Position numbers and translations under genes: made by a program. Of a stretch of 64,000 nt of DNA, positions 44,501-55,200 are shown in pieces. The notes under the pieces were generated by a model that was not told the origin of the DNA, did no database searches, and was given only the letters and a program-made list of their open reading frames with translations. The DNA is from Holophagaceae bacterium (lineage in GTDB: Bacteria; Acidobacteriota; Holophagae; Holophagales; Holophagaceae): contig JAJTBS010000002.1 of NCBI GenBank assembly GCA_021286765.1, positions 310,001-374,000 on the forward strand. Direction: 5' to 3'. Within the stretch, counting starts at the first letter, position 1. Each line of letters begins with the position of its first letter.

Positions 44501-44887
44501 GCTTCGATCCAGGGCCCCAAGGTCATGCTGGTGGATGAGACCGCGGGCTCCGGCGGTGATCTGCTGCCCTGGATGTTCCGCAAATTCGGCCTGGGACCCC
44601 TGGTGGGTCGCCCCACCTGGGGCGGGCTGGTGGGCATCCTCGGTTTCCCCACCCTCATGGACGGCGGCAACATCACGGCCCCGAACCTGGCCATCTGGAC
44701 CGAGAAGGGCTGGGTGGTGGAGAACGAGGGTGTGGCGCCCGACATCGAGGTGGAGCAGCTTCCCAAGGACGTCATCGCCGGCCGCGACCCGCAGCTGGAG
44801 AAGGCCATCGAGCTGATGAAGGCCGAACTGAAGAGGAATCCGCCCCAGAAGCTGGTGCGCCCCACCTTCCCGGTGCGGACGAAGTAG
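41600..44887 (+). CDS. Tricorn protease homologue (S41 family)
   Basis: ATG 41600 has AAGGA six bases upstream; the product is 1095 residues. A signal-like segment (LTPLALVMAAALVQPLAA) suggests export, unlike archaeal tricorn. Residues 30-540 form TolB/WD40-like beta-propeller blades (FSPDGAWIAYT, WSPDGKAIAYVSD, WSPDGKRIAYID). An acidic/Lys linker lies at about 555-580. A PDZ domain follows (about 770-860, KPGEYLLAVNGRDL), and then the S41 catalytic domain with the probable Ser in ETAGSGGDLLPW near residue 984. It cuts peptides into small fragments. It is divergent from the M13 gene. Confidence 0.93.
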   Translation: MPQRPSSLTPLALVMAAALVQPLAAVDLQDTRLVASPALSARQVAFLYAGDLWTSAPDGGAARRLTSRGGCVGTPRFSPDGAWIAYTVALEGNADVWVIPAAGGVPRRLTWHPGADVVQDWTPDGKAVLFTSGRSVHTTRFTQLFTVPLAGGMPTKLPIPNAARATYSPDGSHIVYNPLSDAFRQWKHYRGGTASRLWIYRVKDHEVTQIPQPQDQPQGRCNDIDPMWIGGKIYFVSDRAGEFNLFSYDLATKAVVQLTRHADFPILAASHGAGRIIYEQAGWLHSFDPATGQATRLKVAVAADLPETRSRWASGAKWVRGMDLSPSGNRVAVEFRGEILSVPAEKGDARNLTRTPGSHERNPAWSPDGKAIAYVSDAGGEYALKVQAQDGKGEVRSYALKGAGFYRDLKWSPDGKRIAYIDNAMALYILDLGTGAAKPISSELLYTPSPTLTHNWSPDSRFLAYTRNTESGMQRIHVYSLEEDKSTALTDGLADAGEPVFDRSGKYLYFTASTEAGPVRDWFAQSNADALMRGNLYLMVLAKDTVSPLAKESDEESGTGKAEDKGNGGEKKGAKAEVKVRIDFEGLAERIVPIEAAKSAAFTDLATGEEGSLFYLRKAGGENRFNANEPATLCRFDLKKREETVLVEKADAYGLSADGKKLIYRLRDAATIIPTSGKPEPGKGRVGLEGLQVQIEPRQEWAQILDEVWRINRDFFYAPNMHGADWKAMKQKYSAFLPDLATRADLNRVIQWMCSELAVGHHRGGGGDLPDTGKAIPGGLLGADLDVANGRYRFTKIFGGLNWNPELRSPLTEPGVNVKPGEYLLAVNGRDLAAPENLHARFENTAGKLVELTVGSDPSGKGARTVTVVPVESEAALRNRDWVEGNLKKVQEATDGRVAYVYVPNTTSLGHTYFKRYFYPQAQKDAIIVDERYNGGGQVADYYIDLLRRPFIAMWAMRYGQDLKSPQASIQGPKVMLVDETAGSGGDLLPWMFRKFGLGPLVGRPTWGGLVGILGFPTLMDGGNITAPNLAIWTEKGWVVENEGVAPDIEVEQLPKDVIAGRDPQLEKAIELMKAELKRNPPQKLVRPTFPVRTK

Positions 44888-44898
44888 CCGAGACCTTC

Positions 44899-45456
44899 CT
44901 ACAGTCGCAGGGCCGTCTCCGCGGCCTCCTCGTCCCGCGCCTTCAGGTGATCCAGCTGGATCAGGTACCAGCCCAGAGCCGCCAGCAGAGCCTGCCGGTA
45001 GTGGGCCGCCCCGCTCATGTCCAGGTCCACGTCACACGCCTCGAGTTCGGGGTGTGAGGTGAGGTCCCGGCCGAGATGGGCCTGGAGGTGGATCAGGGGC
45101 CTACCGGCGTCATCCAGGAAGGCTCCGCCGGGGCCGAGCTGGTGGAGCCAGGCCCAGTCAAAGGCCGCGCCATCCAAGAATTCAAGCTTCCCGTGGCGCA
45201 GGGCGTGGGGGTGGAAGATGGCCAGATTGACCCGGCTGCCCTCCTCCCGCAGGGTGATGACCGGGTTCAAGAGTCCCAGGTGCTTGACGGTCCAAGTCCC
45301 CTCGGCGGTCCGGATTCGCGCCAGCGACTTTCCTGCTTCCAGGAAGGTGAGGGTGGCGTAGACGCCCTGGGTCCCCTGCAACTCGAAGTCGGGAGGAGCC
45401 GAGGCGCTCCGGCGCCAGGTCAGGATGGCGCAGGGAAGCAGCGTGAGCGATTTCAT
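44899..45456 (-). CDS. Hypothetical protein
   Basis: This 185-residue protein has no domain that I recognise. The first 20 residues (MKSLTLLPCAILTWRRSASA) are a weak signal candidate. The middle is beta-rich, with alternating strands (GTQGVYATLTFLEAGKSLARI, GTWTVKHLGLLNPVITLRE), and the C-terminal 50 residues are helical (GAAHYRQALLAALGWYLIQLDHLKARD). A tubby/LURP-like beta-barrel is conceivable, but I cannot support it. It is convergent with the tricorn gene, with 11 bases between stops. Confidence 0.65.
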   Translation of the reverse strand: MKSLTLLPCAILTWRRSASAPPDFELQGTQGVYATLTFLEAGKSLARIRTAEGTWTVKHLGLLNPVITLREEGSRVNLAIFHPHALRHGKLEFLDGAAFDWAWLHQLGPGGAFLDDAGRPLIHLQAHLGRDLTSHPELEACDVDLDMSGAAHYRQALLAALGWYLIQLDHLKARDEEAAETALRL

Positions 45457-45543
45457 GGCATGCCCCTTGACTCGCGGGGATGCATCCGCGCAGGGGAAAG
45501 GTACGTCCCTTGGCGCGGCCGCGTCAGGGGTGTTGGGAGATTT

Positions 45544-46296
45544 TCAGGACTGCACCACGCCACCATCCAGGTTCAGGCACTGGCCCACCTGCATGGTATT
45601 GGCGGGGCTGAGCAGCCACCCGATGCCTTGGGCGATCTCCTCGGGCTGGAAGAACCGCTTCACGGGGACCGCCGCCTCGGCCTGGGCCCGGAACTGGGCC
45701 TCGGTCTGACCCGTGGCGGCGGCGATCTGGCGGATGCCGGTCTGCGCCATGTCCGTGTCCACCCAGCCCGGGGCCACGGCGTTCACCACGATGCCCCGGT
45801 CGATGAGTTCCAGGGCCAGGGCCTTGGCCAGGCCGATGAGCCCGTGCTTGGCGGCGCAGTAGGCACCGTAGCCCGGCACGCCGAAGCGGCCCAGCACGCT
45901 GGAAACCAGCACCATGCGCCCTCCTGGGCCCATGGCCGGCAGGCAGGCCCGCACGGTGTTCCAGGGGCCTGTCAGGTCGGCGGCCACAATTTCATCGAAG
46001 AAGGCATCTGAGTCCCGGTCCACGGGGGTCATGCCGGAGATGCCGGCGGCGGCCACGAGCCCGTCGAGGGCGCCGACCGATCCCGAGAGGGCGGCCATGG
46101 CGGAGCGGTCGGTGACATCAACCACCCGGAACTCGGCGGTTCCACCCGCCTGCCGCACAGCCTCGGCCACGCTTGCGAGGGCCTGGGCATCGCGGCCCAG
46201 AAGGAGCAGGTGGGCGGCCTCGCTCTGGGCCAGCCACAGGGCGCAGGCCCGGCCGATGCCGCGCGAGGCGCCGGTGATGAGGATGCGTCGGGTCAT
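45544..46296 (-). CDS. Short-chain dehydrogenase/reductase
   Basis: This 250-residue SDR starts at ATG 46296 after AAGGAG. Cofactor motif TGASRGIGRACA, an AAAG-type strand (LVAAAGISG), catalytic Ser in LVSSVLG, Tyr and Lys in YCAAK, and the C-terminal LNLDGGVV are all present. It differs from the SDR at 31199 in carrying a longer substrate loop (TGIRQIAAATGQTEAQFRAQ). The substrate is unknown. It is preceded by no obvious partner gene. Confidence 0.88.
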   Translation of the reverse strand: MTRRILITGASRGIGRACALWLAQSEAAHLLLLGRDAQALASVAEAVRQAGGTAEFRVVDVTDRSAMAALSGSVGALDGLVAAAGISGMTPVDRDSDAFFDEIVAADLTGPWNTVRACLPAMGPGGRMVLVSSVLGRFGVPGYGAYCAAKHGLIGLAKALALELIDRGIVVNAVAPGWVDTDMAQTGIRQIAAATGQTEAQFRAQAEAAVPVKRFFQPEEIAQGIGWLLSPANTMQVGQCLNLDGGVVQS

Positions 46297-46382
46297 GGTG
46301 GCTCCTTTCCCCGAGGGTGGCAGGCGAGGGGTGGCGCGGGTAGCGGGGAAGCCTATCTTTTAGATTCCACAGGGGAAAGCGG

Positions 46383-46613
46383 ATGGTCTGCGAAACACAG
46401 GGCGAGCGGCGCCAGGCTTCCATGCCGAGGGATCTCGATGGCCGGGGGGCCCTCTGGACCCTGCCTGATGGTCAACGGCTTCCCAACCTGATTGAGGCAG
46501 CCCCCCTGGTGGTGGGTGATCCCGCCCATCCGGCTCGGCTGCTCCCGACGGACCTGGACAATCCAGAAGGTTTCCACAGCCGTCTCACGGCCTGGCTGCT
46601 GCGGCAGGGCTAA
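46383..46613 (+). CDS. Small hypothetical protein
   Basis: This 76-residue frame starts at ATG 46383 after AGGGGA; an in-frame ATG at 46422 is also possible. It reads as a plausible small soluble protein (LWTLPDGQRLPNLIEAAPLVVGDPAHP) with no recognised domain. It fills the gap between two minus-strand genes and overlaps the lysC stop by four bases, an arrangement common for real convergent genes here. Coding status is uncertain. Confidence 0.45.
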   Translation: MVCETQGERRQASMPRDLDGRGALWTLPDGQRLPNLIEAAPLVVGDPAHPARLLPTDLDNPEGFHSRLTAWLLRQG

Positions 46614-47938
46614 TAGCCCAGCACACAGCGCGAGTGCAGGCGGGGGATGAGGCTGCCCAGCCGCGACTCGGGGACCAGGAAGGCCATGGAGACCGTGCTG
46701 CTGCCCGTAAGCAGGCCACCCACGGGCTCCTGGCCCAGCTCGCCCAGATGCCGCAGGGCCGCCACCGGATCGGCGCGCAGGCCCTCGCCTACCAGGGCCA
46801 CCACGGCCCAGCCGGACTCGCAGGGGACGCCGGAGGCCGCCAGGGTGCCCAGCACTTCCGTGGCCGCATGGGTCTCTGGGCGGATGGCCAGCAGGGTGCC
46901 TGCCGGGCTGGAGATCAGGCCGAAGCGCAAGGCGCCGGCTTCCTCCAGGCTCCGGGCCGCCTCCAGAGGGGGTTCGAGGCCCGCCGAGGCCGGGAAGCGC
47001 AGGAGGCTGATGCCCTCCTTGTAGGCCACTGAGGTGACGGCGCCGGCGGCCCGGGGGGGCGGTACGGGCAGGATCTCCGTGCGCGAGGCATCGGGGCGCA
47101 GCGTGTTGGCCACCACCAGGCGGAACCCGGCCCGGCCCCCAGGGGCCAGGGAGTCCGCATGCAGGACCTTGGCCCCGAAGGCGCTGAGGGCCTCGGCCTC
47201 GCCCAGGCTCATCTGGGGAATGGGGCGGGCCTCCTTCACCAGGCTGGGATCGGCGGTAAGCACGCCGTCCACATCCGTCCAGATCTGCACCTCCTCAGCA
47301 TCGAGGGCCTCGCCCAGCAGGGTGGCGCTGGTGTCGGACCCTCCCCGGCCCAGGGTGGTGGTGACGCCTTCGGGTGAAGCGCCCAGGAAGCCCTGGGTGA
47401 TCCAGAGGGCGCCCTCGGCCAGGGCCTGACGCCAGGGGACGGCGGCTTCGCGGAGGGCCTCCAGGTGGGGTCGGGCCTTGCCGAAGCGGGCATCGGTCTG
47501 CAGAACCTGCCGCACGTCCTGGAAGGTGCCCTGGAAGCAGAGGGCGGCGAGATTGGCCGAGAGGGTCTCGCCCACGGCCAGAGCGGCGTCCCGGGCCCGG
47601 GCCGTGGTCTCGCCCAGCATGGCCATGCCTGTGAGCAGCTGGTCAAACCTGGTGAAGAGGGGGGCCCAGGCCGCTGCCACGGCCTGGGCGAGGCCGAGGT
47701 CCTCGGCCACGGTCTGGTGCCGCGCCTGGATGGCGGCCTGGATGGCCTGAGCCGTGGCGAGGTCGCCCCGGCCGGCCGCAGCGCAGGCATCGAGGATCTG
47801 GTCCGTGGTGCCGCGCAGGGCGGAGACCACCACCAGGCCGCCCCCGGGGAGCTCGTCGCCGACGATGCCGGCGGCCCGACGCAGGGCTTCGGCACTGCCC
47901 ACCGAGCTGCCGCCGAATTTGAGAACCTTCAGGCTCAT
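46610..47938 (-). CDS. lysC: Aspartate kinase
   Basis: This 442-residue enzyme has the aspartokinase start [12 protein letters not shown], then [33 protein letters not shown] for substrate and ATP binding, and a C-terminal region (residues 300-442) in the position of the two ACT domains. Those ACT domains look diverged from the usual lysine/threonine-sensing motif. Its ATG overlaps the metA stop (ATGA), and it is third in the SAM-riboswitch unit metY-metA-lysC. Tying the first step of the aspartate pathway to SAM suggests a methionine-dedicated isoenzyme. Confidence 0.92.
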   Translation of the reverse strand: MSLKVLKFGGSSVGSAEALRRAAGIVGDELPGGGLVVVSALRGTTDQILDACAAAGRGDLATAQAIQAAIQARHQTVAEDLGLAQAVAAAWAPLFTRFDQLLTGMAMLGETTARARDAALAVGETLSANLAALCFQGTFQDVRQVLQTDARFGKARPHLEALREAAVPWRQALAEGALWITQGFLGASPEGVTTTLGRGGSDTSATLLGEALDAEEVQIWTDVDGVLTADPSLVKEARPIPQMSLGEAEALSAFGAKVLHADSLAPGGRAGFRLVVANTLRPDASRTEILPVPPPRAAGAVTSVAYKEGISLLRFPASAGLEPPLEAARSLEEAGALRFGLISSPAGTLLAIRPETHAATEVLGTLAASGVPCESGWAVVALVGEGLRADPVAALRHLGELGQEPVGGLLTGSSTVSMAFLVPESRLGSLIPRLHSRCVLGY

Positions 47939-48870
47939 GCCTTTCCCCCTTCCACCGCAGGAAGCCCCAGGTCGAAGGGCGTTTCCTGATAGACGAAGTA
48001 GTTCAGCCAGTTGGAGAAGAGCAGGTTCGAGTGGCCGCGCCAGCGGACCTGGGGCGACCGGGTGGGGTCGTCCCCGGGGAAGTAGTTCTGGGGGATGCCG
48101 ATGGGCAGGCCCTTGCCCAGGTCCCGGGCGTACTCACCCTGCAGGGTGCAGGGATCGTATTCCGAGTGCCCCGTGACAAAGGCCAGCCGGCGATCCGCGG
48201 ACTGCACCAGGTACACCCCGGCCTCGTCCGACTCGGCCAGGAGCACCAGGCGCGGCTCCGCCTGGATGTCCTCCCGGCGCGTTTCCGTGTGGCGGGAGTG
48301 GGGGGCGTAGAACACATCGTCGAAGCCCTGCACGAGCCGCTCGTGGGCCACCCGCAGGTGGTGGGGGAAGACCCCGAACATCTTCTCCGGCAGGGGGCGC
48401 TTGGGGATGCCGTAGTAGCGGTGGAGGGCGGCCTGGGCGCCCCAGCAGATGAAGAGGCAGGAGAAGACGTTCGTCCTGGCCCAATCCAGGATCTGTATGA
48501 GCTCCGGCCAGTAGTCGACCTCTTCGAATGGGAGGGTCTCCACCGGCGCCCCGGTGACGATGAGGCCGTCGAAGGCCTGATGGCGCACCTCCTCGAAGGA
48601 GACATAGTGCTCCAGCAGGTGCTCGGCGGAGGTGTTCTTCGAGGCGTGCGAAGCCATGTGCAGGAGGGTCACTTCCACCTGCAGGGGGGTATTCCCCAAC
48701 AGGCGGAGGAGCTGGGTCTCCGTGGCCACCTTGGTGGGCATCAGGTTGAGGATGGCGATGCGCAGGGGGCGGATGTCCTGGTGGAGGGCCCGGCTCTCCT
48801 CGATGAGGAACACGTTCTCCGCCTCGAGCACGTCGCGGGCCGGCAGGGAGGCTGGGATCTTGACGGGCAT
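47935..48870 (-). CDS. metA: Homoserine O-acetyltransferase, MetA family (Glu111 type)
   Basis: ATG 48870 gives 311 residues; the open frame further upstream is antisense to metY. Family motifs are present: [15 protein letters not shown] near residue 45, nucleophile Cys in [11 protein letters not shown], His in APHSRHTE, and the His/Glu pair in GHSEYD. The specificity position is Glu111 (VTGAPVE), which in MetA proteins goes with acetyl-CoA; Gly there goes with succinyl-CoA. The product should be O-acetylhomoserine, the substrate of MetY encoded five bases upstream. Confidence 0.93.
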   Translation of the reverse strand: MPVKIPASLPARDVLEAENVFLIEESRALHQDIRPLRIAILNLMPTKVATETQLLRLLGNTPLQVEVTLLHMASHASKNTSAEHLLEHYVSFEEVRHQAFDGLIVTGAPVETLPFEEVDYWPELIQILDWARTNVFSCLFICWGAQAALHRYYGIPKRPLPEKMFGVFPHHLRVAHERLVQGFDDVFYAPHSRHTETRREDIQAEPRLVLLAESDEAGVYLVQSADRRLAFVTGHSEYDPCTLQGEYARDLGKGLPIGIPQNYFPGDDPTRSPQVRWRGHSNLLFSNWLNYFVYQETPFDLGLPAVEGGKA

Positions 48871-48874
48871 GGGA

Positions 48875-50390
<1,516 letters not shown>

Positions 50391-50399
50391 TATGGAACT

Positions 50400-51022
50400 G
50401 ACAAGGATCTCGTATGAGAACGGCCCCGAAGGGCCGGTGGAGAAAGGTAGCGCCCCGGGCCGGGGGATGCAACCCCTGTCGTGAATGCCAGCCGGCCCGG
50501 CGGGCAGACTCCCTCCAATGCCTTGGATTAACCTCCTGCCGTATCATCAATCCGGAGTTGCCTGTAGAGGCACAAACCGATTGAGAACGGTGCTGGTTGT
50601 CCGCGCTGGAGGCGCCTTGGCGCAGGGCCAGCCGACCCGGTTCTTGGTCCAGGGAGGGCTCTGAGATCTGGCGGATTCGAACTGGCGGCGGCCCATCGAC
50701 CCGAATCAGAGGCGAGAAAACCTTCTGCACAGCGGGTGGGCTCACCTGGAGCCGCGGGGAGGGCACCTACGAGTTCCGCTCGGGAGTGCTCTGCCCTGAT
50801 TCCCTGGCGAGTACCGGGTGATCGCCCAGTCCGGCCGGCCCGGCCCCAAGCTTGGGCAGCGGGTTCCAGGGAGCCCCCACGGGGCGATCCTGCTGCCCTG
50901 CCGGTTCGGGGGGATCTAGCCCCCAGGGCGCTTCCTGGCCTGGGAGCGGCTTTCCAGGGGCCATTCCAGGTGAATTCCGGGAGACTGCTCCCAGGCAACA
51001 GCGATCATCACCGGGGGACACC
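50400..51022. other. Long intergenic region between metY riboswitch and fliB
   Basis: No gene is supported in these about 620 bases. Open frames on both strands give low-complexity Pro/Gly/Arg/Ala peptides with no recognisable family. The region holds several GC-rich dyads, such as CGGCCC-CGAA-GGGCCG (50421-50436) and GGGGG-ATCTAG-CCCCC (50909-50924). It must contain promoters for the riboswitch transcript and for fliB. It could also hold an unrecognised RNA or the remains of a gene. Confidence 0.4.
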
Positions 51023-52249
51023 ATGAAGCAGCTGATCACCGCCAGGATGCTGATGCCGGCCTATGCCGCGCGCTTCGCCTGCATCGGCGGGGACTGCGAA
51101 GACACCTGTTGCGCCGGGTGCCACATCCAGCTGGACCGGTCGAGTTTTCTCAACTACAAGGCCTCTCTCGATCCTGAACTCAGACCCCTGTTCGAGAAGC
51201 ATGTGCAGCGCAATCCCGGATCAACTGCTCACGGGGACTATGGCACCATCGGCCTCAAGGATGACGCCTGGAAGACCTGTGCCTTCCTGAGTGAAAGGAA
51301 GCTCTGTCGAATCCAAGAACGCATGGGGGAGCAGGCTCTCTCCGATACCTGCGCGCATTATCCCCGCACCATCCTCGAATGCGGCCCCCTGCAGCATGTG
51401 ACGCTTACGCTCGCGTGTCCGGAGGCTGCCCGCCTGGCCCTCCTGGAGCGGGATGCCTTCGATCCCGTGACGCAGCCGGAGACTGTCAGCCAGGATTACG
51501 TGGGAAAAATCGAATCCAGATTCGGCTTCTCCCTGGATGTCATGGATGACGTCCGGACACTCCTGTTCCAGGTGCTGGCCATCGGGGAGGTTCCGCTTGC
51601 CAGCCGGCTGAAGGTGATCGGCCTGTTCTGTGATCGCCTCACGGGCCTGATCCAGACCAAGCAGATCGCCGAACTCCCAGCGGTGGTCCAAAGCCTGGCG
51701 CGGGATCTGGAGGACGCTGAAACCTCGGCTCCGGGTGCTGGCCAGGGGGTGTTCCCCGATGCGGTGCCCCAGGCCGCAGCAAAGTATTTCTTGGTGGGTC
51801 GGGAAGCATTCCAAACCCCCCATGTCCGGAAGGTTCTTGATGAGGTGAGTCGGGGACTGGGGTTTCATGGCGACCAGGCGCCGGAGGATGCCGAACTGGA
51901 ACGTGCCTGCAAAGTCGGTCAGGAACGCCTTGCACCGGCTCTGGAGAGGGTGCCTTGGCTGCTGGAGCACTATCTGAGCAATGAGTTCCTGAAAGAGTTT
52001 TTCCCCTGGGTCCTTGGGAGTCCCAGCCGCCACTACGCCACGGTGATCCTCCGCTATTCGCTGATCCGCCTAATGCTCGCAGGGCGGGCGGCAGCGTGCG
52101 AGGAACCACTCACCCCTATCGAATTGGCTGAGACCATCCAGGTGGGTTGCCGGCGCTATGTCAATGACAAGGGGTTCACCCTTCGCCTGGCCGAGGACTT
52201 GGCCAGGTCCGGCTGGGACTCCATCGAGAGGCTCAACACCCTTTTGTAG
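51023..52249 (+). CDS. fliB: FliB-like flagellin lysine-N-methylase
   Basis: ATG 51023 follows GGGGGACACC; the product has 408 residues. The N-terminus holds the FliB cysteine cluster (FACIGGDCEDTCCAGCHIQLD), with further Cys in KTCAFLSERKLCRIQ and SDTCAHYPR. This is the pattern of the YkgJ/FliB cluster-binding fold. The helical C-terminal part (VPWLLEHYLSNEFLKEFF, HYATVILRYSLIRLML) also fits the family. FliB methylates surface lysines of flagellin in enteric bacteria. No flagellar gene is in the window, so its target here is open. Confidence 0.82.
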   Translation: MKQLITARMLMPAYAARFACIGGDCEDTCCAGCHIQLDRSSFLNYKASLDPELRPLFEKHVQRNPGSTAHGDYGTIGLKDDAWKTCAFLSERKLCRIQERMGEQALSDTCAHYPRTILECGPLQHVTLTLACPEAARLALLERDAFDPVTQPETVSQDYVGKIESRFGFSLDVMDDVRTLLFQVLAIGEVPLASRLKVIGLFCDRLTGLIQTKQIAELPAVVQSLARDLEDAETSAPGAGQGVFPDAVPQAAAKYFLVGREAFQTPHVRKVLDEVSRGLGFHGDQAPEDAELERACKVGQERLAPALERVPWLLEHYLSNEFLKEFFPWVLGSPSRHYATVILRYSLIRLMLAGRAAACEEPLTPIELAETIQVGCRRYVNDKGFTLRLAEDLARSGWDSIERLNTLL

Positions 52250-52259
52250 GCGCCGCGCC

Positions 52260-55200
52260 TCAAACGGAGAAGTACCGGGCCTGGGGATGCCACGCCACCA
52301 GGGCGCTGGTGGTGTACTCGGGATCCATCTGGTGGCTGTCGCTGAGGGTCACGCCGATTTCGCTGCCGCGCAGGAGATCGAGGAGGGGACCGTTGCCTTC
52401 CAGGTCAGGGCAGGCGGGGTAGCCGTAGGAGTAGCGGGAGCCCTGGTAGCCCTGGGCGAAGAGGGCACGGCCAGGCAGGTCCTTGCCGGCGATGCCCAGT
52501 TCCCGGCGGATGCGGGCGTGGAGCCGCTCCGCGTAGGCCTCGGTGAGCTCGGTGGCGAGGCCGTGGAAGGCAAAGTAGTCGGCATATCCATCTTCCTGGT
52601 ACAGCTTCGCCGCGTGGTCGGCGGCGTCCTGGCCCAGGGTCACCAATTGAATGGCGAGCACATCCGTGGCATCTCCGCGGAAAAAATCCGCGATGCACAG
52701 ACGACGACCCGTGGCCTGCCGGGGCAGCCTGAGCCGGGCGAGGGTCCTGGTGGCGTCGGCCGGATCGAAGACCCGCAGGGTGTCGCCCTCGGCTTGCACG
52801 GGGAAGTAGCCGTAGCGGGCCCTGGGCTGGAAAAGGCGATCCTTGGCGAGGCGCTCCCGCCAGTAGGCCAGCTGCGGTTCGGCCTTGTCCTTGAGCACCG
52901 CGGCAAAAGCCTCGTCACCCTGGGCGCCCTGGCTGAAGCCCCAGCGGTTGCGGATCAGGGCGAACTCGTCCAGATGTTCAAAGAGGTCCGCAGGGGCATC
53001 CGTGAGCTCCCGCACGCCCCAGAAGGGGGGCTGCGGCGGAGCAACCTCATGCCGCACCCAGCTGCTCTGGCCCCTCTCTGTCAGTGCCACGGCTGTGCCA
53101 CCCCGATGGAGCACTTTGATCTCGCCAGCCCCGACGGAGGCTGGTGTTGCAACCGGCACGCTGGTGTCGCCGGATACCAGGGCCTGCATGTGGCGAAGGC
53201 CCTCGAAGGCGTCCTCGGCGTAATAGACCGAACCGCCGTAGGCGCGCCGACAGTCGCCTTCGACGTAATCCCGCGTGAGGGCGGCACCGCCCAGAATCAC
53301 CGGCACCTTTAATCCCAGCGAATCCATGAAGTGCAGATTCTCCTTCATGATCACGGTGGACTTCACCAGCAGGCCCGAGAGGCCGATGGCATCTGCGGGC
53401 CAGGCCTCCAGGGCCTTGAGGATCGCTTCGATGGGCTGCTTGATGCCCAGGTTCTTCACCTCGAAGCCGTTGTTGCTGAGGATGATGTCCACCAGGTTCT
53501 TGCCGATGTCGTGCACGTCGCCCTTCACCGTGGCCAGCAGGATGCGGCCCTTCTGGTAATTGGATTCCTTGGGCAGGTGCGGTTCGATGCGCTTGATGGC
53601 GGCCTTCATGGCTTCGGCGCTCTCCAGCACAAAGGGCAGCTGCATCTCACCCGCGCCGAAGCGCTCGCCCACCACCTTCATGGCGCCCAGCAGGGTCTCG
53701 TTGATGAGCTTGAGCGGATCGTGGTCCTTTAGGGCCTCGTCCACATCCGCGAGAATGGCCTGCTTCTCGCCATCCAGGATGCCGCGGTGGAGGCGCTCCA
53801 GCACCGGCATGTCGGCGCGGCGGTCGTCAGCCACGGCGGCCTTGCGGTCGCTGAAGCGGGCCATGAGGGCCTTCAGGGGATCGTAGCCCTCGGCGCGGCG
53901 GTCGAAGATGAGATCTTCCACGATGCGCCGATCCTCGGGATCGATCTTGGCCACGGGGATCACCTTCGAGGCATTGAAGATGGCCATGTCGAGGCCGTGC
54001 TTCACGCTGTGGTAGAGCATCAATGCGTTGAGGATGTGGCGGGTGGCCGGGTTGAGCCCGAAGCTCACGTTGCTGACGCCGAGGATGGTCATGACGCCAG
54101 GCAGATTGGCCTTGATGAGCTTCAGGGCCTCCAGGGTCTCGATGGCAGAGCCGCGGAACTCCTCGTCACCGCTGCCCAAGGTGAAGGTGAGTGGATCGAT
54201 GATGAGGTCGCCGGGGTCGAGGCCGTATTCGGTAACGGCAAGCTCGTAAAGACGCTTGGCCACCTCCAGCTTCTGCTCGCGGCTCTTGGCCATGCCGCGC
54301 TCGTCGATGGTGAGGGCCACCACGGCGGCGCCATAGGTCTTGCACAGCCCGAGAATGGCCCGGGCCTTGGCGTCGCCATCCTCGAAGTTGATGGAGTTGA
54401 TGACGCATTTGCCCGGAGAGCGCTGCAGGGCCTTCTCGATGACCGGGAATTCGGTGCTGTCGATCATGAGTGGCAGGGTGACCTGGGAGACAAGGCGGCT
54501 CAGCAGCTCGTCGGCGTCGCGCACTTCATCGCGGCCCACGTAGGCCACGCAGAGGTCGAGCAGGTGCGCACCTTCACGCTGCTGCTCCTTGGCCAGGGTG
54601 ATCATGCCGTCCCAGTCTTCGGCGGCCAGGAGGTCGCGGAATTTCTTGGAGCCGTTGGCGTTCGTCCGCTCGCCCACGATGAGGGGGGCGGGTTCCTGCC
54701 GGAGGGTCACACTCTGGTAGAGGCTGGCGGCGGCGCGCTCCAGGGCGGGTGTGCGTTTGGGCGGGTTCAGCTTCTCCACGCCGGGGGCCAGGGCCCGGAT
54801 GTGATCGGGTGTGGTGCCGCAGCAGCCTCCTAGGATGGCAAGGCCGAACTCCGAGGCGGCGTGCAGCACCTTGGGCGCGAAGGCTTCGGGATCCAGCGGG
54901 TAGACCACTTGGCCGCCACGGTTCTCCGGAAGGCCGGCGTTGGGCAGACAGCTGATGGCGAAGGGGCTGGCCTCGCAGAGGGTCTGCAGGTGCTGGTGCA
55001 TCTCGTCGGGGCCGGTGGCGCAGTTGAGGCCCAGCACGTCGATGCCCAGGGGCTCCACGCTGGTGAGCACGGCCGAGATGTCGGAGCCCACCAGGAGGGT
55101 GCCTGTGGTTTCCACGGTGGCCTGCACCCAGAGGGGGATGCGGCGCCTTTTCGCGGCCATGGCCTCGCGGGCAGCGCGCACGGCCACCTTGATCTGGCCC

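Noticed and set aside
50665-50720. GGATTCGAA, suggestive of a tRNA T-loop on the minus strand
   Set aside because: The flanking bases cannot form a T-stem, and no acceptor stem or anticodon loop fits.
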